64,000 nucleotides of DNA from Zantedeschia hybrid cultivar (GCA_030544215.1 JARZZO010000014.1:19068234-19132233); one strand, 5' to 3'. Shown: positions 45,641 to 58,607, numbered from the stretch's first letter. The notes: a model not told the origin generated them from the letters alone. Made by a program: numbers and translations.

Positions 45641-46079
45641 TCCCCTAAGTTGATGAAAGTGGCAGAATGAATAAAAAGTGCAAATGCTTGGGATACTGAT
45701 GGATTAATATGGTTAATTTTGAGGGCCAATATGAGATATGATAAAAAACTCAGTTGAAGTCCATGGATGTAGAGCTCAAGAATTCTGCGCCTAAAATAAT
45801 AATGGATTTAATTACAACACGTAAAAATCAAATGGCATAGCAACTATGTTAGTTCATTAGTTTGCAATACGTTGGGCCAAGATGGGCCAGCCCAGATCCA
45901 ATCCAACCCAATTTAATGATTTGAGTTTGGTTTGTGTTGGGTTACAGTAATTTAGGTTCATTTTGGGCTGGGCTAAATTTGGCTGGGCCGTTTTCAATCT
46001 GGGCTGTCCCAAATTGAGCCCTAGTCCAGCCCAGCCTGCCCAACTGCCACCCCCTATTCATAACAATCTTATCTTTTCT
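45641..46079. mobile_element. Second possible hAT-like MITE remnant
   Basis: GGGCTGGGCT-type words on both strands end in CCCAACTGCCACCCCCTA (about 46050), resembling the end of the element at 43215. Confidence 0.3.
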
Positions 46080-46540
46080 TCAATCTTGAAAATTTCATCT
46101 TGCAACTTTTAATTAGAAGTCAAAACACAAGTAGGGGTGTGTTTGGCAAAAATTTTAATTGAGCAGCTTTTGACTTCCACTTTTTACATAGAATGAGTTG
46201 AAGGAGAGAGATTATAAGTAATTTTGATTTATTACAAAAATCAATTCTTTCATAACAACTTCACTTTTTCTTTAATCTTGGAAGCTCCATCTTGTGACTT
46301 TTGGTTGAAAGTCAAAATACGAGCAAAATACTACATAAATGACTTCCAAGATCCAACGATTTCTACAAAAAAAATAATTAAATAAAAGTACAAAAATACT
46401 TCCAAATGCAAGTTGTCCCAAACATTGCCTAAAATATCACATAAATGACTTCTAAAATCTAAGTATTTCCATAAAAAATAACTAAATAGAAGTACAAAAA
46501 TACTTCTAAGTAAAAGCTGCGTCAAATACAGCCTAAGCCA
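46080..46540. repeat. Local direct repeats, MITE-like
   Basis: 46331-46430 and 46440-46535 are tandem copies about 107 bases apart (TAAATGACTTC...AAAAATACTTC). 46080-46131 and 46270-46325 form another direct pair (CAATCTTGAAAATTTCATC and TAATCTTGGAAGCTCCATC). Confidence 0.5.
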
Positions 46541-49500
46541 GCGTCCATTAGCGTGGAGGGTTATTCATAGAAGCTGACGATGCATTATTTATTCGAAGCT
46601 AAGAGTAACTTTATTCAATATCTCGCCTCAAGGCTTGACGATCTTGAATTTTTTGTGCATAGCAATAGTTTGGCGATTGAAACGCTCTTAATATTTGAGA
46701 TGTCACTGTAAACTTTACCCACCGGCATCTAGCAAACAGCCACCTACAGAATAAGGATGTGGGACTCCATGATAAGAGCTACTTTTTAGCTGACCTCATG
46801 ATTCACAAAATTGATAGGTGTTCGTGAAAAAAAGAGGAAGGGGATGGTTCAAACAAACTTAGTCACATCACCTTAATTGTAACGAAGGGTTAAAAGTATG
46901 AGGACTAGTCATAAGCGGGCACTAGTTCCGCGGAATCGCCAACCTGAGCGTATCTGAGATTTTTGTCAGCATCACTAAACTTACACCTGAAACTTGGGTA
47001 ACCGTAGTCTAACCTAGGATCAAGTTTCACACTTGAGTTTTTTTTTTTTTTAATTACTTAGCACCTTCCTGCTCCAACTCAAGTTGGGAACACGGCCTAA
47101 TCCCGTAGTGGATGCATTTTTTTTTTAAGTACTTAGCACCTAAAGGTACAATTGCACTACAAATTCAATTTTTTGAATTTTTTCAAGTCAGGTTTTTTCA
47201 TGCCTATCTATTTGTACAGTCTAATCTCTGATCAAATAATTCTAAAATATTTAAAGATCACATTGAAGGATGAATTAATTAGAGAGGTTCGACGTAAATC
47301 AGATGGCTGTTGACTTGCATTATAACAAGTATTACTCATTTTTAAAAAAATGTTCCTCATGTTCCAACGGGAGAGGAAATAGGTATTGTACATACCCTTG
47401 TTATTTCTAATAGGACCCTCACATGCTCTCTCCGTATCTCATGTTCTAGCTTAAGCATCATAAAATTTTCTGGTTTGCTTGTTAATATTAGACTCCTCGC
47501 CAATAAGTTTGCTCAATGACCTGAAGGCCCCATGTAGACTGCCATAGAAGAATATTACTTGGTGTACTAGCTGTCGATATTTTTATTTTAAAAAAATTGA
47601 GATTTTTTTTGGTGGGTTCCATTATTGTCCAGCGGTTGATGTTTTTATTTAAAATTATTGTCCTGCATGGTCATATAATACGATCGCTGATTGGTAAAAA
47701 AATTATAAAATAAAAAATCAAATCCTAACAAACAGTAAAAAGTTATCCTTTATTATTTTCTGAGACTTTAATTTTTTATTTTCTAGATTTTTTGAATCAT
47801 CTAATTAGAGATAAGATTATATAATTATGCAAGTTGAATAAGACCCACCTAAAAAATGCTAATTTTTTTAATAAATAATACCGGCTGCCCACTGGATCAT
47901 CAAGTAATACCCGCCACAGAATCCCACACCGCAATGAACCCTTCTCGCTCTTCCGCTGCAGCCACTGCCCCGACCCCATCTGCAACCGACCACGTGTAAA
48001 TGCTGATTTTTGCGGAGTCCAAACGGAACATCTCTACTGTAAGGATGTGATCCTAGAAAGGGATCAACAAAATAAGAATTTGACACGGTGGCAAATAAAA
48101 GACTTCCCACGAGATTTTAGAATTTTAGGCAGAAAGGGTGGTATCCGTGGGAAGATGGCTAAAGATAAATAAAAATGAATAAACACGTGGATATTAATGT
48201 ATAATAAAATACAATTATTAAAATTTAAAATATAAATAATTTAACTGAACTAATGCTAAATGTTTAACATATAAATAAATATTTTGAATATTTATTTTAA
48301 AATCATAAAATAAAGTACTGAATCGAATACCTTGAATGTTTTTTTGGTCATATTCAAATATCTGATGTGTAAAGAAAAACATTCATCCCCCTTTCTTAAG
48401 AAGTCTGTTGAATTACAAAGAATTAAAAACACTTGGCCGAATGGTTTAGTGCTGTTCGGGTGAGAGAACCAAAAATAGAGAACCGCGAAAAAGCTTGACA
48501 AACTTCTTTTTCTCCTCAACATTATCAACAAACAGCTACGTGCTACAAAATTCTATTTACATATTTACAATTTTTTAAATTATGCTTATACGATGGAATC
48601 ATGATATTATCTATATATTAGTCTTTGATAATTTTTTTAAAATAGAAATAAAGATGATAAGCACGAAAGCAAGTGTAAACTTTTTCCTATGAGAACAAAG
48701 ATAGAATCTCGAACAACAAAGGTCAAGGGCTCCGTTCAGCCACGAACATCTGTAAAACCATCCCAGACAGCGAGAACCAGCGCGATGACAGCATGCCGCT
48801 GATGCTGTACTGGAGACAACTAGAACCACTGGTTAGCTGTCACGTGGACAGAATAATAATAATAAGCTAATTATATATAAACAGCCCCACAACGAGATAA
48901 TTATTCTGAAACCCTCTGTAGCACCCACCGTCCCTCCTAACCCCACGGCCATCCCCTTGCGGTGGGTGGGTCTTCCAGAACAATAACCTCAAACTTATAC
49001 TGTAGTTAAGCAAAAATAAGCAGAATTAAGGCTTGCTTGGGAATAATTAAGACGCCAGTGCATCACTCGCAACGCAACCCTTGAAACGTTTCAACAACCG
49101 CAACAAGTGAAAGAAACAAGCAAACAGTAGGAGGAGGACAACTTAAACAAGCAATGGAGAACAAGCCACTTTTCATCCCTTCCTGTCCTCACACCACAAA
49201 ACACGCCTTCCACATCACAACAAACGCATTCAATGACCGTTTCCTTTTCCTCTTACTCTCGTATATTTCCCCTCAATATTATTCTTCCTAAACCATAACA
49301 AAACCTCTCTCTACTTGCTATTCCCCATCACACAATTTTTCTTCGACCAGAATAAATAGAGCAACCATGTTTCAAACGAGAAACACACCACGCCCTTCGG
49401 GCCTGTTTAGGAAGCCCGCTTACCGCCGTATCCATACGGCTACGTATACGCGTATCCCCTCCGGACACTTTACTGTATACCAGATACTTTTCTATCTAAT

Positions 49501-49632
49501 TCTGTTATCCCCCCCCCCGCCCCCCCCCCTCTCTCTCTATCTTCATTCGGAGAGCTTTGCAAACCACCAAGTGTTTTTTTTCGGAGGGCATGAAAAAAAA
49601 AAAGAAAAGGGAAGTTAAAAAAAAATCTTCTT
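46541..49632. other. AT-rich spacer, no supported gene
   Basis: A GC-richer island at 47880-48060 has no recognisable protein. 48920-48975 holds a GGTGGGTGGG/CCCACC-rich patch. C-rich runs at 49509-49530 and A-rich runs at 49590-49625 precede the 3' end of the DUF7138 gene and may lie in its 3' UTR. Confidence 0.4.
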
Positions 49633-50490
49633 CTATGCGGGGGCGTGGACTCGAGCCTTGGGCGGCCTCTCGATGGGGCCGACGTTGGAACGGAAACCCT
49701 CGGCGACGACTGTGTCGTAGACGCAGCAGTGGAACGCCGCCGGCTTCTCCCGCGCCGCAACGCACACCCCGCACACCGCCGGCGGCCCCCCGGCGGATAT
49801 CGGCGGGTCGCGGACGAAAAGAGGCGCTGCGGCACCGGCGTATGGGTAGAGGGCGGCGGCGGCGGCGGCCGTTGAGAGCAGGTACCTCTCCCTCTGCAGC
49901 TGCAGGTTCCGCAGACCCTCGTAATTGAACAGCCCCATCAGCCCCGCGCCGTTCTCCGCCGGGGGAGCCATGCGCCCTATGGCCGGGACGCCGCCATAGA
50001 ATTCCGCCGGCCGCCTCAGGATCGTCTTCTCTGGCACCCGCGCCTGGTTCTTCTCCAGCGGGAAGAACTCGTCACCCCCGCCCCCGACGCCGGTTCCGGC
50101 GTGGTTCCGCCGGCCCCTCCCGCGCCTGTCCCTCCTCGTGCGCTTTAGCTGGGCGAGGACGAGGCAATCCCTCTCGCGCGCCAGGGCAGCGAAGTCCGTC
50201 CCCTCGTCGATCGGCGTCCTCTTGCGGGCCTCCGCAGACAGCCGGGCCTTCTTCTGGCGGACGAGGAAGAGCGCGATCTGATGCGGGGAGACCCCTATCA
50301 TGTCGCTGACGATGAATTGGAACTTCTTGAAGCGGAGGCCGGGGTCGATCGCCACCTCCCCGATGTCGACCTCGCGATCCCCGTCGGAGAACAGCACGCG
50401 GAAGGCCGCCGGCGGCGGGTACGCCTCCTTCGCCATCGTCATGGCCCCAGCAGGATCCCCTGCTGGAGAGGGAAGAAGGGGGAGGCGCAT
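49633..50490 (-). CDS. DUF7138 family protein
   Basis: A single-exon minus-strand frame. The upstream ATG (50490) gives 285 residues. ATGs at 50442 and 50436 (MTMAKEAYPPPAAF) start just before the conserved part and are likelier starts. The N-terminal domain (about 28-115: FRVLFSDGDREVDIGEVAID, FKKFQFIVSDMIGVSPHQIA, DFAALARERDCLVLAQLKR) matches my memory of plant DUF7138 proteins: a ubiquitin-fold-like start followed by a basic linker. The C-terminus has a CxxC-type patch, CGVCVAAREKP, then FHCCVYDTV, GFRS and GPIERP, also typical. The GC-rich composition contrasts with its AT-rich surroundings. Function unknown; no membrane segment or signal peptide. There are no stops or frameshifts. Confidence 0.85.
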   Translation of the reverse strand: MRLPLLPSPAGDPAGAMTMAKEAYPPPAAFRVLFSDGDREVDIGEVAIDPGLRFKKFQFIVSDMIGVSPHQIALFLVRQKKARLSAEARKRTPIDEGTDFAALARERDCLVLAQLKRTRRDRRGRGRRNHAGTGVGGGGDEFFPLEKNQARVPEKTILRRPAEFYGGVPAIGRMAPPAENGAGLMGLFNYEGLRNLQLQRERYLLSTAAAAAALYPYAGAAAPLFVRDPPISAGGPPAVCGVCVAAREKPAAFHCCVYDTVVAEGFRSNVGPIERPPKARVHAPA

Positions 50491-50800
50491 CGGGGAACAG
50501 AGGAAGATAGGTTTCTTTGGAGAGGGGAAGGGGTCTCCCTCTCCGCTATCTTTCTTTTAAAGGGTCGTCGAGGCGGTGGGAGGGCATTGGCGGTAATTCC
50601 ATGAAGGCGATGCCACGGTGGCATCTTCCGGGCATAACGGGTAATTCAAGTATTGGGATGGCGTGCGAGATAAGTCACTCTGCCTGTGTGGATAATAATT
50701 TAATTTGGCTGATATAGTAATTAAATTAAAGTTTAGTTAGCTGATTGGCATCCGACGGATCGCCCTGTAGCCCTTGTGATCCACGTGGCTCCATCGTGGA
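50491..50800 (-). promoter_or_regulatory. Probable promoter of the DUF7138 gene
   Basis: Reading the minus strand, a TTTAAAA TATA-like word lies at about 50556 and a perfect G-box, CCACGTGG, at 50781-50788. Confidence 0.4.
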
Positions 50801-53800
50801 CCACATCTTTCTTTCAACAAAACATGGGGACTCCGGAGAGTTCACACGCATCCCCGCTGGCTGCTCAAATTGAGGGTTATTTTAGTCTTCTCGCCTGACT
50901 ATGCAACCTTCGGCAAATTTAAGTTCCTCGTTTGCCCTGACATATCTATCACATTTACGGACCTGCCATGCTAGGAGCTAGCTCCACCAGGGGCATGCCC
51001 ACCTTTCCGTGGAGAAGGTGAAAAGGACGAAGGTGAAGGTACCGCTTTTAGGGTTTCAATTGTTATTGCTGAATCCTCCATTTCGTTTTACGAATTGTTG
51101 TTATTGTTCTTGTTGTTGTTGATTTCGTTTCATGGTTCGATGCAGTGCAGAAATTCTCGGCTTCCAGCTTTGGCATAGCCGGTGCCCGGCAAGCGCCCCC
51201 AGGTAATTGTTTCATCCCCAGTGCCATGTCTGCTTCGGCTTTGCGATCCGACGGAATTGTTTGTAGTGCTGGTAAAAGGATTTTTTGTGTTACTAATGAA
51301 GCATGTGGAGAATTTAGCCGAATGCAGTGATATTAGCGGCTGGTCACCGACTCACCGTGATTGTAGAAAGGGGATGTGAACTTGCTAGTTTCTGGCGAAT
51401 ATATTGGGAGGTGTCCACATAGGGCTAGTTGATTTTGTTCTAAAGCTTGTGCTTACAGATGGTCAGAACTGAATTTTGTCATTTTTTATTGTAGAAAAAC
51501 GATCAAGCTCTTGTTCTCTGTAAGTTGGGTTCCTTATTATGGTTTCTTCGTCCATTCTTCGTCACTTTATGAAAAAGCCAATATTTACTGCATACATACT
51601 TAGCAAATGTCTTCCTTAGAGAATGCCTGCATGATCGTTGCATTTTGCTCCCCAAGTGGAATCTGTTTTTCTTTTTCTTTCCTAAATGCGATAGTTGAAC
51701 AAAGCTTCTATGGGGAAAGAAAATTAATAGCAACATGGGAGGACAAATTGACTTGTCTTGAAAGAAGAACATCCCAAGGGTGTGCTGAAAGAATTTACCA
51801 CTCCACTCTCCTGTCTTAAACAACGAAAGCAGACACTTGGAAAGGAAAAGGTAAATGAATCCTCTGCCTAAAATAACAAAAGGATCCCTCCCTCTGTTAT
51901 AGGCTCTGTTTGGGTTTGTGCCAGAATAACCCACGAACTGTCTTATGTAAAGGTTGATGCATACTGGCTTTTAACCTTACCAAGGAGTTTGAAGTTATGT
52001 ATGGTTCTCAATGTCTTTGTAATACTCACATAATTGATGATTTCTATGCTGCTAAAATTATGTTGATTATATCTATTTGTTCTCAATAGGTTATGTTGAT
52101 AAGGGAGAGGATCTGAGGGAGTGGAAATGATTAGGGATTTGAGGAAGGTAACTGGAGTTACTTAGTCATAAAATTGCATAGATTCAACTTTCAATTTGTT
52201 GTCTCAGTTTATAATTGAAAGGTCAAAGTAGTGGTCACTGGTCAACTTATTGGAAGTGCCTACTCTACAGGAAAATATGTGTAATATGTTTGACTATTTG
52301 TGGTGCTGTGATATTCAAAGTTGTCATTTCGACACCTTATGGGCTTGGGGAAAGGGAGTTCCTGTGCATCATTATATTTACTGGGATTGTATATTACTAA
52401 ACAAGATACTTGTTGCAACTAGGCTGCAAAGTCTAGGCTAAATCGGCTTGATTTTTGTTATCCTTTTCAGTTAAATTGTTGTCTCATACCTTGAAAAAGA
52501 ATGTTAAATTATTGCAACTACAGCAGTGTAAAGGCAATAGTGAGTAATTCAAGATTCTTGATCCTCAAATGTATATGTTTTTGTGTGCATCTCAACCGAA
52601 TTGCAGTACAAAAGTTGCGATATGGGAATGGAGGGAAAGGAGTTTGCCATGCATGTATTTTGGAGGGGATGCTTGAATAGTTTCAAATCCGGAAACAGCC
52701 TCTTTGCAAAAAGCAATGGTAAGGCTGCCCCTCCCTAGACTCTGTAGTGGTGGGAGCCTTGTGGCATTGGGCTGCTCGTTGATGCTTAGCAGTTTCAAAA
52801 TCCAGGTAACCTGATCTCTTTTAGACATCTCAGTTTATTAGGTTTTTCTGTTTAGTTTGCCTCCAATTCTGCAAGAGACTTACATCCATGCAACTACAGA
52901 GATGTCTTATCCTAGAATTTTATGCCACAAGAAGCCAATTTGTTGGTTTGGTGGTATCCTTCTAAATTGTTTGTCTTACTGATGTAGAATTATTGCTGAG
53001 TACCAACTGACACATATTGAAGTAAATCGAGGGTTAGAAAGTAATAGACCAAACATGAAGCATTTTGTCATGAGGCTGCTTACTGTGACGTTGTTGGTTA
53101 CAGTTTAAAATTTGTAACCATGGCAATTTGAGACCATTTGATCACACTAAACTCGGCTCTAAGTAATCAAGTTGGCACCATTCAAGGCAGTGTAAATTAA
53201 GCATCAGGTCTGCATACTGCACGGACAAAAATATGATCTGTTCATTACTATGTTTCTGAAATGGTTCAGACTTGCATTTCCCACTTCAAGGAATAGATGT
53301 CAGTGTTAAGAAATGGGATTTTGTAATTATATAGCTTTTGTCGACTTTTCATTTGAAATTCTTTTGCATTCACCAATCTGATACTATTAAAGGATTCCCA
53401 CTCAGAATTTATTGTCCATCCATCGAACCAATTGTTGTCATCATCACCAAAAATAAACAAAAAGGTTAAATAACAAGATCTTTTCTATGAACATGGGATC
53501 AGCTCATGGACCTAATCCAGATCCATTTGAGATTTAAACCTTACTATGCCACCAGTAATCTGGATCGATGCTATGCACTTGATAGAACATCTCTTCTTCT
53601 CAGCATCTCCTTATGTACGTTGTTCTTTTTACCTTCCTTTTGGGTTTGGGGGGGTTGGGGGGTTAGGGTGGGGGGGGTGGGATTCTACATGTCACTCATT
53701 GATGGACCTTTATCCAGTAGTAGCATATAGTGAACTTTGTTCAGATGTCCGTAACCTCTTGCTCAGGCCAGTAGGTCATATTTCCTTAAGTTTGTTCTGG

Positions 53801-55785
53801 ATTTTGCTCATTACTCAATACATGGGAGCGTAATAGAGGACACGGTTGAGAACTTGGAGGATCTTGATGTTGATGGTTTGCAGAGCACTTCACATAGTGG
53901 GCTAAGCATGCCATAGAGTTTACCCCTACTTCTATCAGATATAGTCCTACCATTGCCTTTGTATGTGATTTTACCCCTATCATCTAATGGAGCCTACCAT
54001 TACCTTTATATGTGCAGGCTGTCTTGAGATAGCATGTATGTGTATGGGTGTGTATGATAAAGTTCTCTTGGGGGTTGGGGGGGTTTCATCGTTGATGTTC
54101 CACTTTCGCCTATACATTTTGTGTCTAGCTTTAACACTAGTTGGTTTTAGTGCACATTCCCCTGGTTAATTGGTTGATGGTCATTATCATTAGGGAGTCC
54201 AGTTGATTTGTGCAAATATTGATTGGTACTATACACCAGGCTGGACAGTGAGTTCATTCCTTAGTATGTTTGCTTGCTATCTCATTCCTTAATCTCATGT
54301 GCTTTACAAGACATTGTTTGTTGACACTTGTGGTTTCATCTCCTCTCATTCATGATAGGTTGCACGAGTTGTTTGCATTTCATTATCATGCAATGCAAAG
54401 AATGCCATATAGTAGCATGCAACACCTTCAGCAGACATTATTGTCCTTTGTGAGCATTGTGAGATTGATGTTGGGGAGGGTTGAGAATTTACCGAAGGGA
54501 GTGAGAGAGGTGTTTCTCCCTTGGAGCTCAGGTCCATTTGATATTGTAAGACAATTGGGAATGATGCTGTGTATGATCCTCTGTCAACCTTGGGAATCTA
54601 TTTAATCTTCAATGTGGGGTAGAGATCCCTTGGACACTTACACTGTCCCTGCTATTCTGAGCTTTTTACATTAACATGCTTCCTGAGCATTATGTCCCCA
54701 TTGGTCCCACCAGCACCCAACTTGGTTTTTTTCCGGAATTCATCGTCCTTGATTTCCCATTGTGGCTTTCAGGGCTTAGCTGGCACTGTAGCTGTTATGG
54801 CATCTTCTACCAATCAGACTGGCATGATCAGTTGTAAGGTTCAGGCAGATATAGGTGATTTATAGTTTTATGTTCAAGGATGTCAACCATCTGCAAGATG
54901 GATAGTTTCTTTCATTGTCGGAGACATATTCTCCCAAGCAGTTGGGTGTTGATTTGGATTGGAGTCTTTGTTGGCAGCTATCCAAGCATCAGCTGCATCA
55001 AAGATGCCTGTTTAGTTGGGAAAACGGCTGTTATAACGTGGGCCTAGCATTTCTCTGATAAACTTCAGTAGTGTAGGGAAATCTGAACCATTTTTTGAGT
55101 TAATTGGCATCTTTGGCAATGTAGATCAGTTTGTGATAGTTTCTTCCTAAGCACATGAGAGTTCCATAAATCATTTGTTTAGGATTTGAATTGCAAACTC
55201 CGGTGATTTCTTTTTTATAAATAGTATTCTCGACTCTCGAGTCCATTAGGCCAATGAAATTGGAGAAAACCCACAAATTGTTGTGTATGCCACTGCATTT
55301 GAATTATTGGCCCTCATGGACCTATAGAAGCAGTGTGAGAGTGCGTATTCCCTCCTTCCAGGAGCATTCCCAATACCCCAGTCTTTACAATCAACATCAA
55401 ATTGTTGGATGCCTATACCAACATCATTTTTCGCAGCTGCTTTTCGTCCCACATCTACATAATTTGCAGCATAGCCTACCTGAGTTGGCTGCTGCTGACA
55501 GCACCTTGTTGTGTTGCTGCACAGTTCTTGGTGTAGCCAGTCATCATGCCCAGGTTGTTGCTGTCCTGACCCCTGAGGCTGCAACCTTTGCTACTGCCAA
55601 CTCCCTTCCAAGAGAAAACCAAGACCTAGAATCTTAGATCCCTTTCAAATAATTCCTCCATAGGTTATTCTGAATTCTCAGGCCTCCAAATCTTTAGATT
55701 TCTTTTTCGTCCTTTTTTTTTTAATTTCCCCAGACAGCCCAAAGAGAAGTGTTGCTATGCTCTTGTTTGACCACAAATTATTCTG
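50801..55785. other. Gene-poor region, possible non-coding transcript
   Basis: No protein family is recognised on either strand. A leader-like start near 51045 (TAGGGTTT word, then T-rich), an exon-like segment 51148-51202 bounded by TGCAG and CCAG|GTAATT, and another CCAG|GTAACC donor at 52805 suggest a spliced plus-strand transcript without a long ORF. The rest looks like intron or spacer. Confidence 0.3.
53642..53681 (+). other. G-rich run, potential G-quadruplex
   Basis: Six or more runs of at least three G lie within 40 bases, separated by short TT, TTA or T loops. A weaker G-rich run follows at 54069-54087. Confidence 0.7.
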
Positions 55786-55910
55786 TGACAGCCAGCGAGT
55801 CCACTGGGGTCTTGGGATCACAATTGAAGAGATTGCTAGACCTGAAGGTGACAGCCAGCAGTCCACTGGGGTCTTGGGATCACAATTGAAGAGATTGCTA
55901 GACCTGAAGG
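55786..55910. repeat. 63/62-bp tandem duplication
   Basis: TGACAGCCAGC(G)AGTCCACT... to ...CTAGACCTGAAGG occurs twice head to tail (55786-55848, 55849-55910), differing by one inserted base. Confidence 0.92.
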
Positions 55911-55968
55911 TGGACAATAAAATGCTAGAAAGGGTGCAAGAGGCAAGATCCAAAATTGCATTCTCCTT

Positions 55969-56249
55969 TGTTAGAGTTCAGGATATTAGCTTTAGCTTAT
56001 AGTGTTCCTAGGACACAATGTTGTGTGTGTCCAGGTATATAAGGTACTGTTCTCCTCTATTAGGTTAATTGAATGAGATCTTTCCTCTAATCAACATGGT
56101 ATCAGAGCAATAGGCTCTGGGCCCCTACCGCTGCCGCCGCCACGCCGCCGCACCTCGCCGCTGCCACACCTCGCCGCCCCCGTTGCCCTCTGCCCCTACA
56201 CCTCGCCGCCGCTGTCCTCTGCTCGCCCACAACAGTCTCCGCCGCCGCC
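55969..56249 (+). mobile_element. Start of a short-LTR copia element (LTR, PBS, leader)
   Basis: A 128-base LTR (55969-56096) begins TGTTAGAG and ends AATCAACA, with TATATAAGG at 56036. It is followed at once by the initiator-tRNA PBS TGGTATCAGAGC (56097-56108) and a CCG-rich leader. At 56250 a Tat-like LTR interrupts; the remainder must lie beyond the window. Confidence 0.75.
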
Positions 56250-58605
56250 TGTTGGAACCTCTTTTTTTACAAAAGAAGGGGCAAAAGGGAGGGGGAGAAG
56301 CCCCCCACCGGTTGGGGAACCCCCCACCGGTTCCAAGAGGGAAACCGGTGGGGGGGGAAGAGAGGCTCCCTCCCTCTCTTTCTCCTTTAAAAAATTCAGA
56401 ATGGGGGGGGAGAGTTAATTAAAAAGAGGGGAGTTAAATGGGGGATCTTAACCCCATTCACATGGGTTGAGAATCCCATGCAGAAACCCTCCTAAATCCT
56501 ATCCCAAACCCCTTTCACATGGGGCCAAAACATAAAGTTAATGGGGTTAAACCCCTTTCACACCTAGCCCAAACCTGCAATTAATGGGCAAAACCCCCCT
56601 TTTCACACTGGAAATCTGAAAACCAAAGAGATTGAGCTCATTAAGAGCCAAAAAGGTGGGAAAAGAGGAGCATGGGGAGGGGAGAACCCCCCACCGGTTG
56701 CCCAAAACCGGTGGGGGAGACCCGCCACCGGTTCCCAACCGGTGGGGGGTCCAGCCGGTGGCCATCCCCCCCACCGGTTGGAACCGGTGGGGGTGCCCAC
56801 TTCCCCCCCTCTCTCTCCTTTATTTGCTCTCTCTCTCTCACCCCTCTTGCCATCCATTGGCCAATATGAAATAAAAAATAAAAAGAGGGGAGGAGAGATG
56901 ATGGAACCGGTGGGTACCCCCCACCTCAAAGAATTCCGGTGGGTACCCCCACCGGTTGAGGCCCCCATGGCCTATAAATACCCCCCAAGGGGTAAGGAGA
57001 AAGGCATGCCCATTTGGCCCAAAATTCACTAGGGGAGACTCTGCCAATTTGAAGACCAAATCCGGTGCTCTTGCCCGGGTTTGCTGCGATTTGGAGGCGA
57101 TATTTTCTTGGAGGGCTCTCTTCCTAAGGTTTATTCCTAAGGGGAAGCTCTGCCAAATTTATGTTGTAAAATCACCGTCCTATAAGACGGGATTATGCCG
57201 AAATAATGAATGAAATGCCCATGTTGTTCTTTGAGCATATGTGTGTGCATGTGTGTTCATGGACTTAATATTTAAGTAACACTATGTTACTATATTTTCA
57301 TATGCAAAATAATTAGTTTTATAACTAATTAAAATACATAAAACTTATAATTAAATATTCTAAAATATCATTGGCCTCACCCCATACATAACTAATCTTA
57401 AACTCATAATTAAAACTTAATAATGAAACATTAACTCATAAAATAATATACTTAAGTTAAAAATGACTTAAATACTCCACATACTTAATTAATTAATAAA
57501 ATCTGCGAAAATTATCTAAAATTAATAAAATAAATATAAAAATCAGAAAAATTCTGTAAAAATCAGTAACACACAGTAAAAATCAGAAAACAAAATCTGA
57601 AAATTACATAAATCCAAAACATAACTTAAATATCCTTCATATACCTAATTAATTAGTAAAAATCAGTAAAATTAATAAAAAAATCAGTAAAATTCAGTAA
57701 AAACCAGTAAAAAACAGAGAACCAAATCTGAAAATACATAAAATTCTGAAATGACTAAAATGCCCCTAAAGCTTGATACAAATTACAAAAATACCCTCAT
57801 ACATGTTAAAAATCTGTAAAAATCACAGAAAATCCTTAAAAATATCAAAATCTCTCATATGACCAAAATACCCTCCAAACTTTAATAAGATGGGTAAAAT
57901 TACCAAAATACCCTCAATATGATAAAAATAAATAAAAATCTCAGAAAAATATAAAAATAGACTTTAAGTCTAAAAATCAAATTTGGGTAAAATTACTAAG
58001 ATACCCTTACAATCCAAACACACTTGAAATAACCCTAAAATGCCTCCTAAGGTTTTGAAACCTTCCTGAATCACTAAAACTCATTTCATACACTTAAATA
58101 ACCATAATCTCCCTATACCCTCCAACTTGACATAATTACAAAAATACCCTTATGGGTCTAAAATACTTGGAATCAACCCAGAATACTTGGAGTCAATCCA
58201 ATATACTTGGAATTAATCCAGATAGCTTGGAATCAATCCAAAATCATATAAACACATCCTAAACTTGGGTGAGGCCAAGAGTTTAACCTAAAATATATCT
58301 TCATATGCATGCGCTGCCTATAGTAGTAGTTTTGCATGATTAAGGGCATCATCCGGACGGTTAATCAAGGGTTGCCGAGCAGTCGCTCAGCGTAATTAAC
58401 ACTGACCGAGGTCAGTGGAGAGAGGTCATATACTCGAATCTTCGCTTGATTCGAAGTCCCGGATTCCCTGAGGGCTAATCCCAAGCTCTCATAGTCCGAT
58501 AATAAAATATAAAACCGACCTATAAATCCTCTAGATAAAAACAAAAAAAATGGATTTCCGAATAATCCGACATAGGAGAGATGTGTCTAGGTCAGGTCCC
58601 AAACA
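56250..58605 (+). repeat. 5' LTR of the right-hand Tat-like element
   Basis: It begins TGTTGGAACC and ends GGTCCCAAACA, imperfect inverted termini. TATAAAT box at 56973-56979, so U3 is about 750 bases and R-U5 about 1.6 kb. U5 (57240-58260) is AT-rich with repeated AAAATCAGTAAAA words. The start is inferred from the termini and from the break in the copia leader; the matching LTR is outside the window. Confidence 0.7.
56310..56965 (+). repeat. CCCCCACCGGTT / AACCGGTGGGGG hairpin cluster in U3
   Basis: Complementary words alternate and can form hairpins with loops of 2-10 bases: 56320-56355 and four between 56688 and 56795. GGTACCCCC/GGGTACC variants lie at 56905-56960. ACCGGT is itself palindromic. 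Confidence 0.75.
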
Positions 58606-58607
58606 GA

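Noticed and set aside
49557..49928. Plus-strand ORFs over the DUF7138 gene
   Set aside because: Antisense shadows of GC-rich coding sequence.
55678..56002. Small ORFs over the 63-bp duplication
   Set aside because: No family match; the duplication itself explains the repeated peptide.
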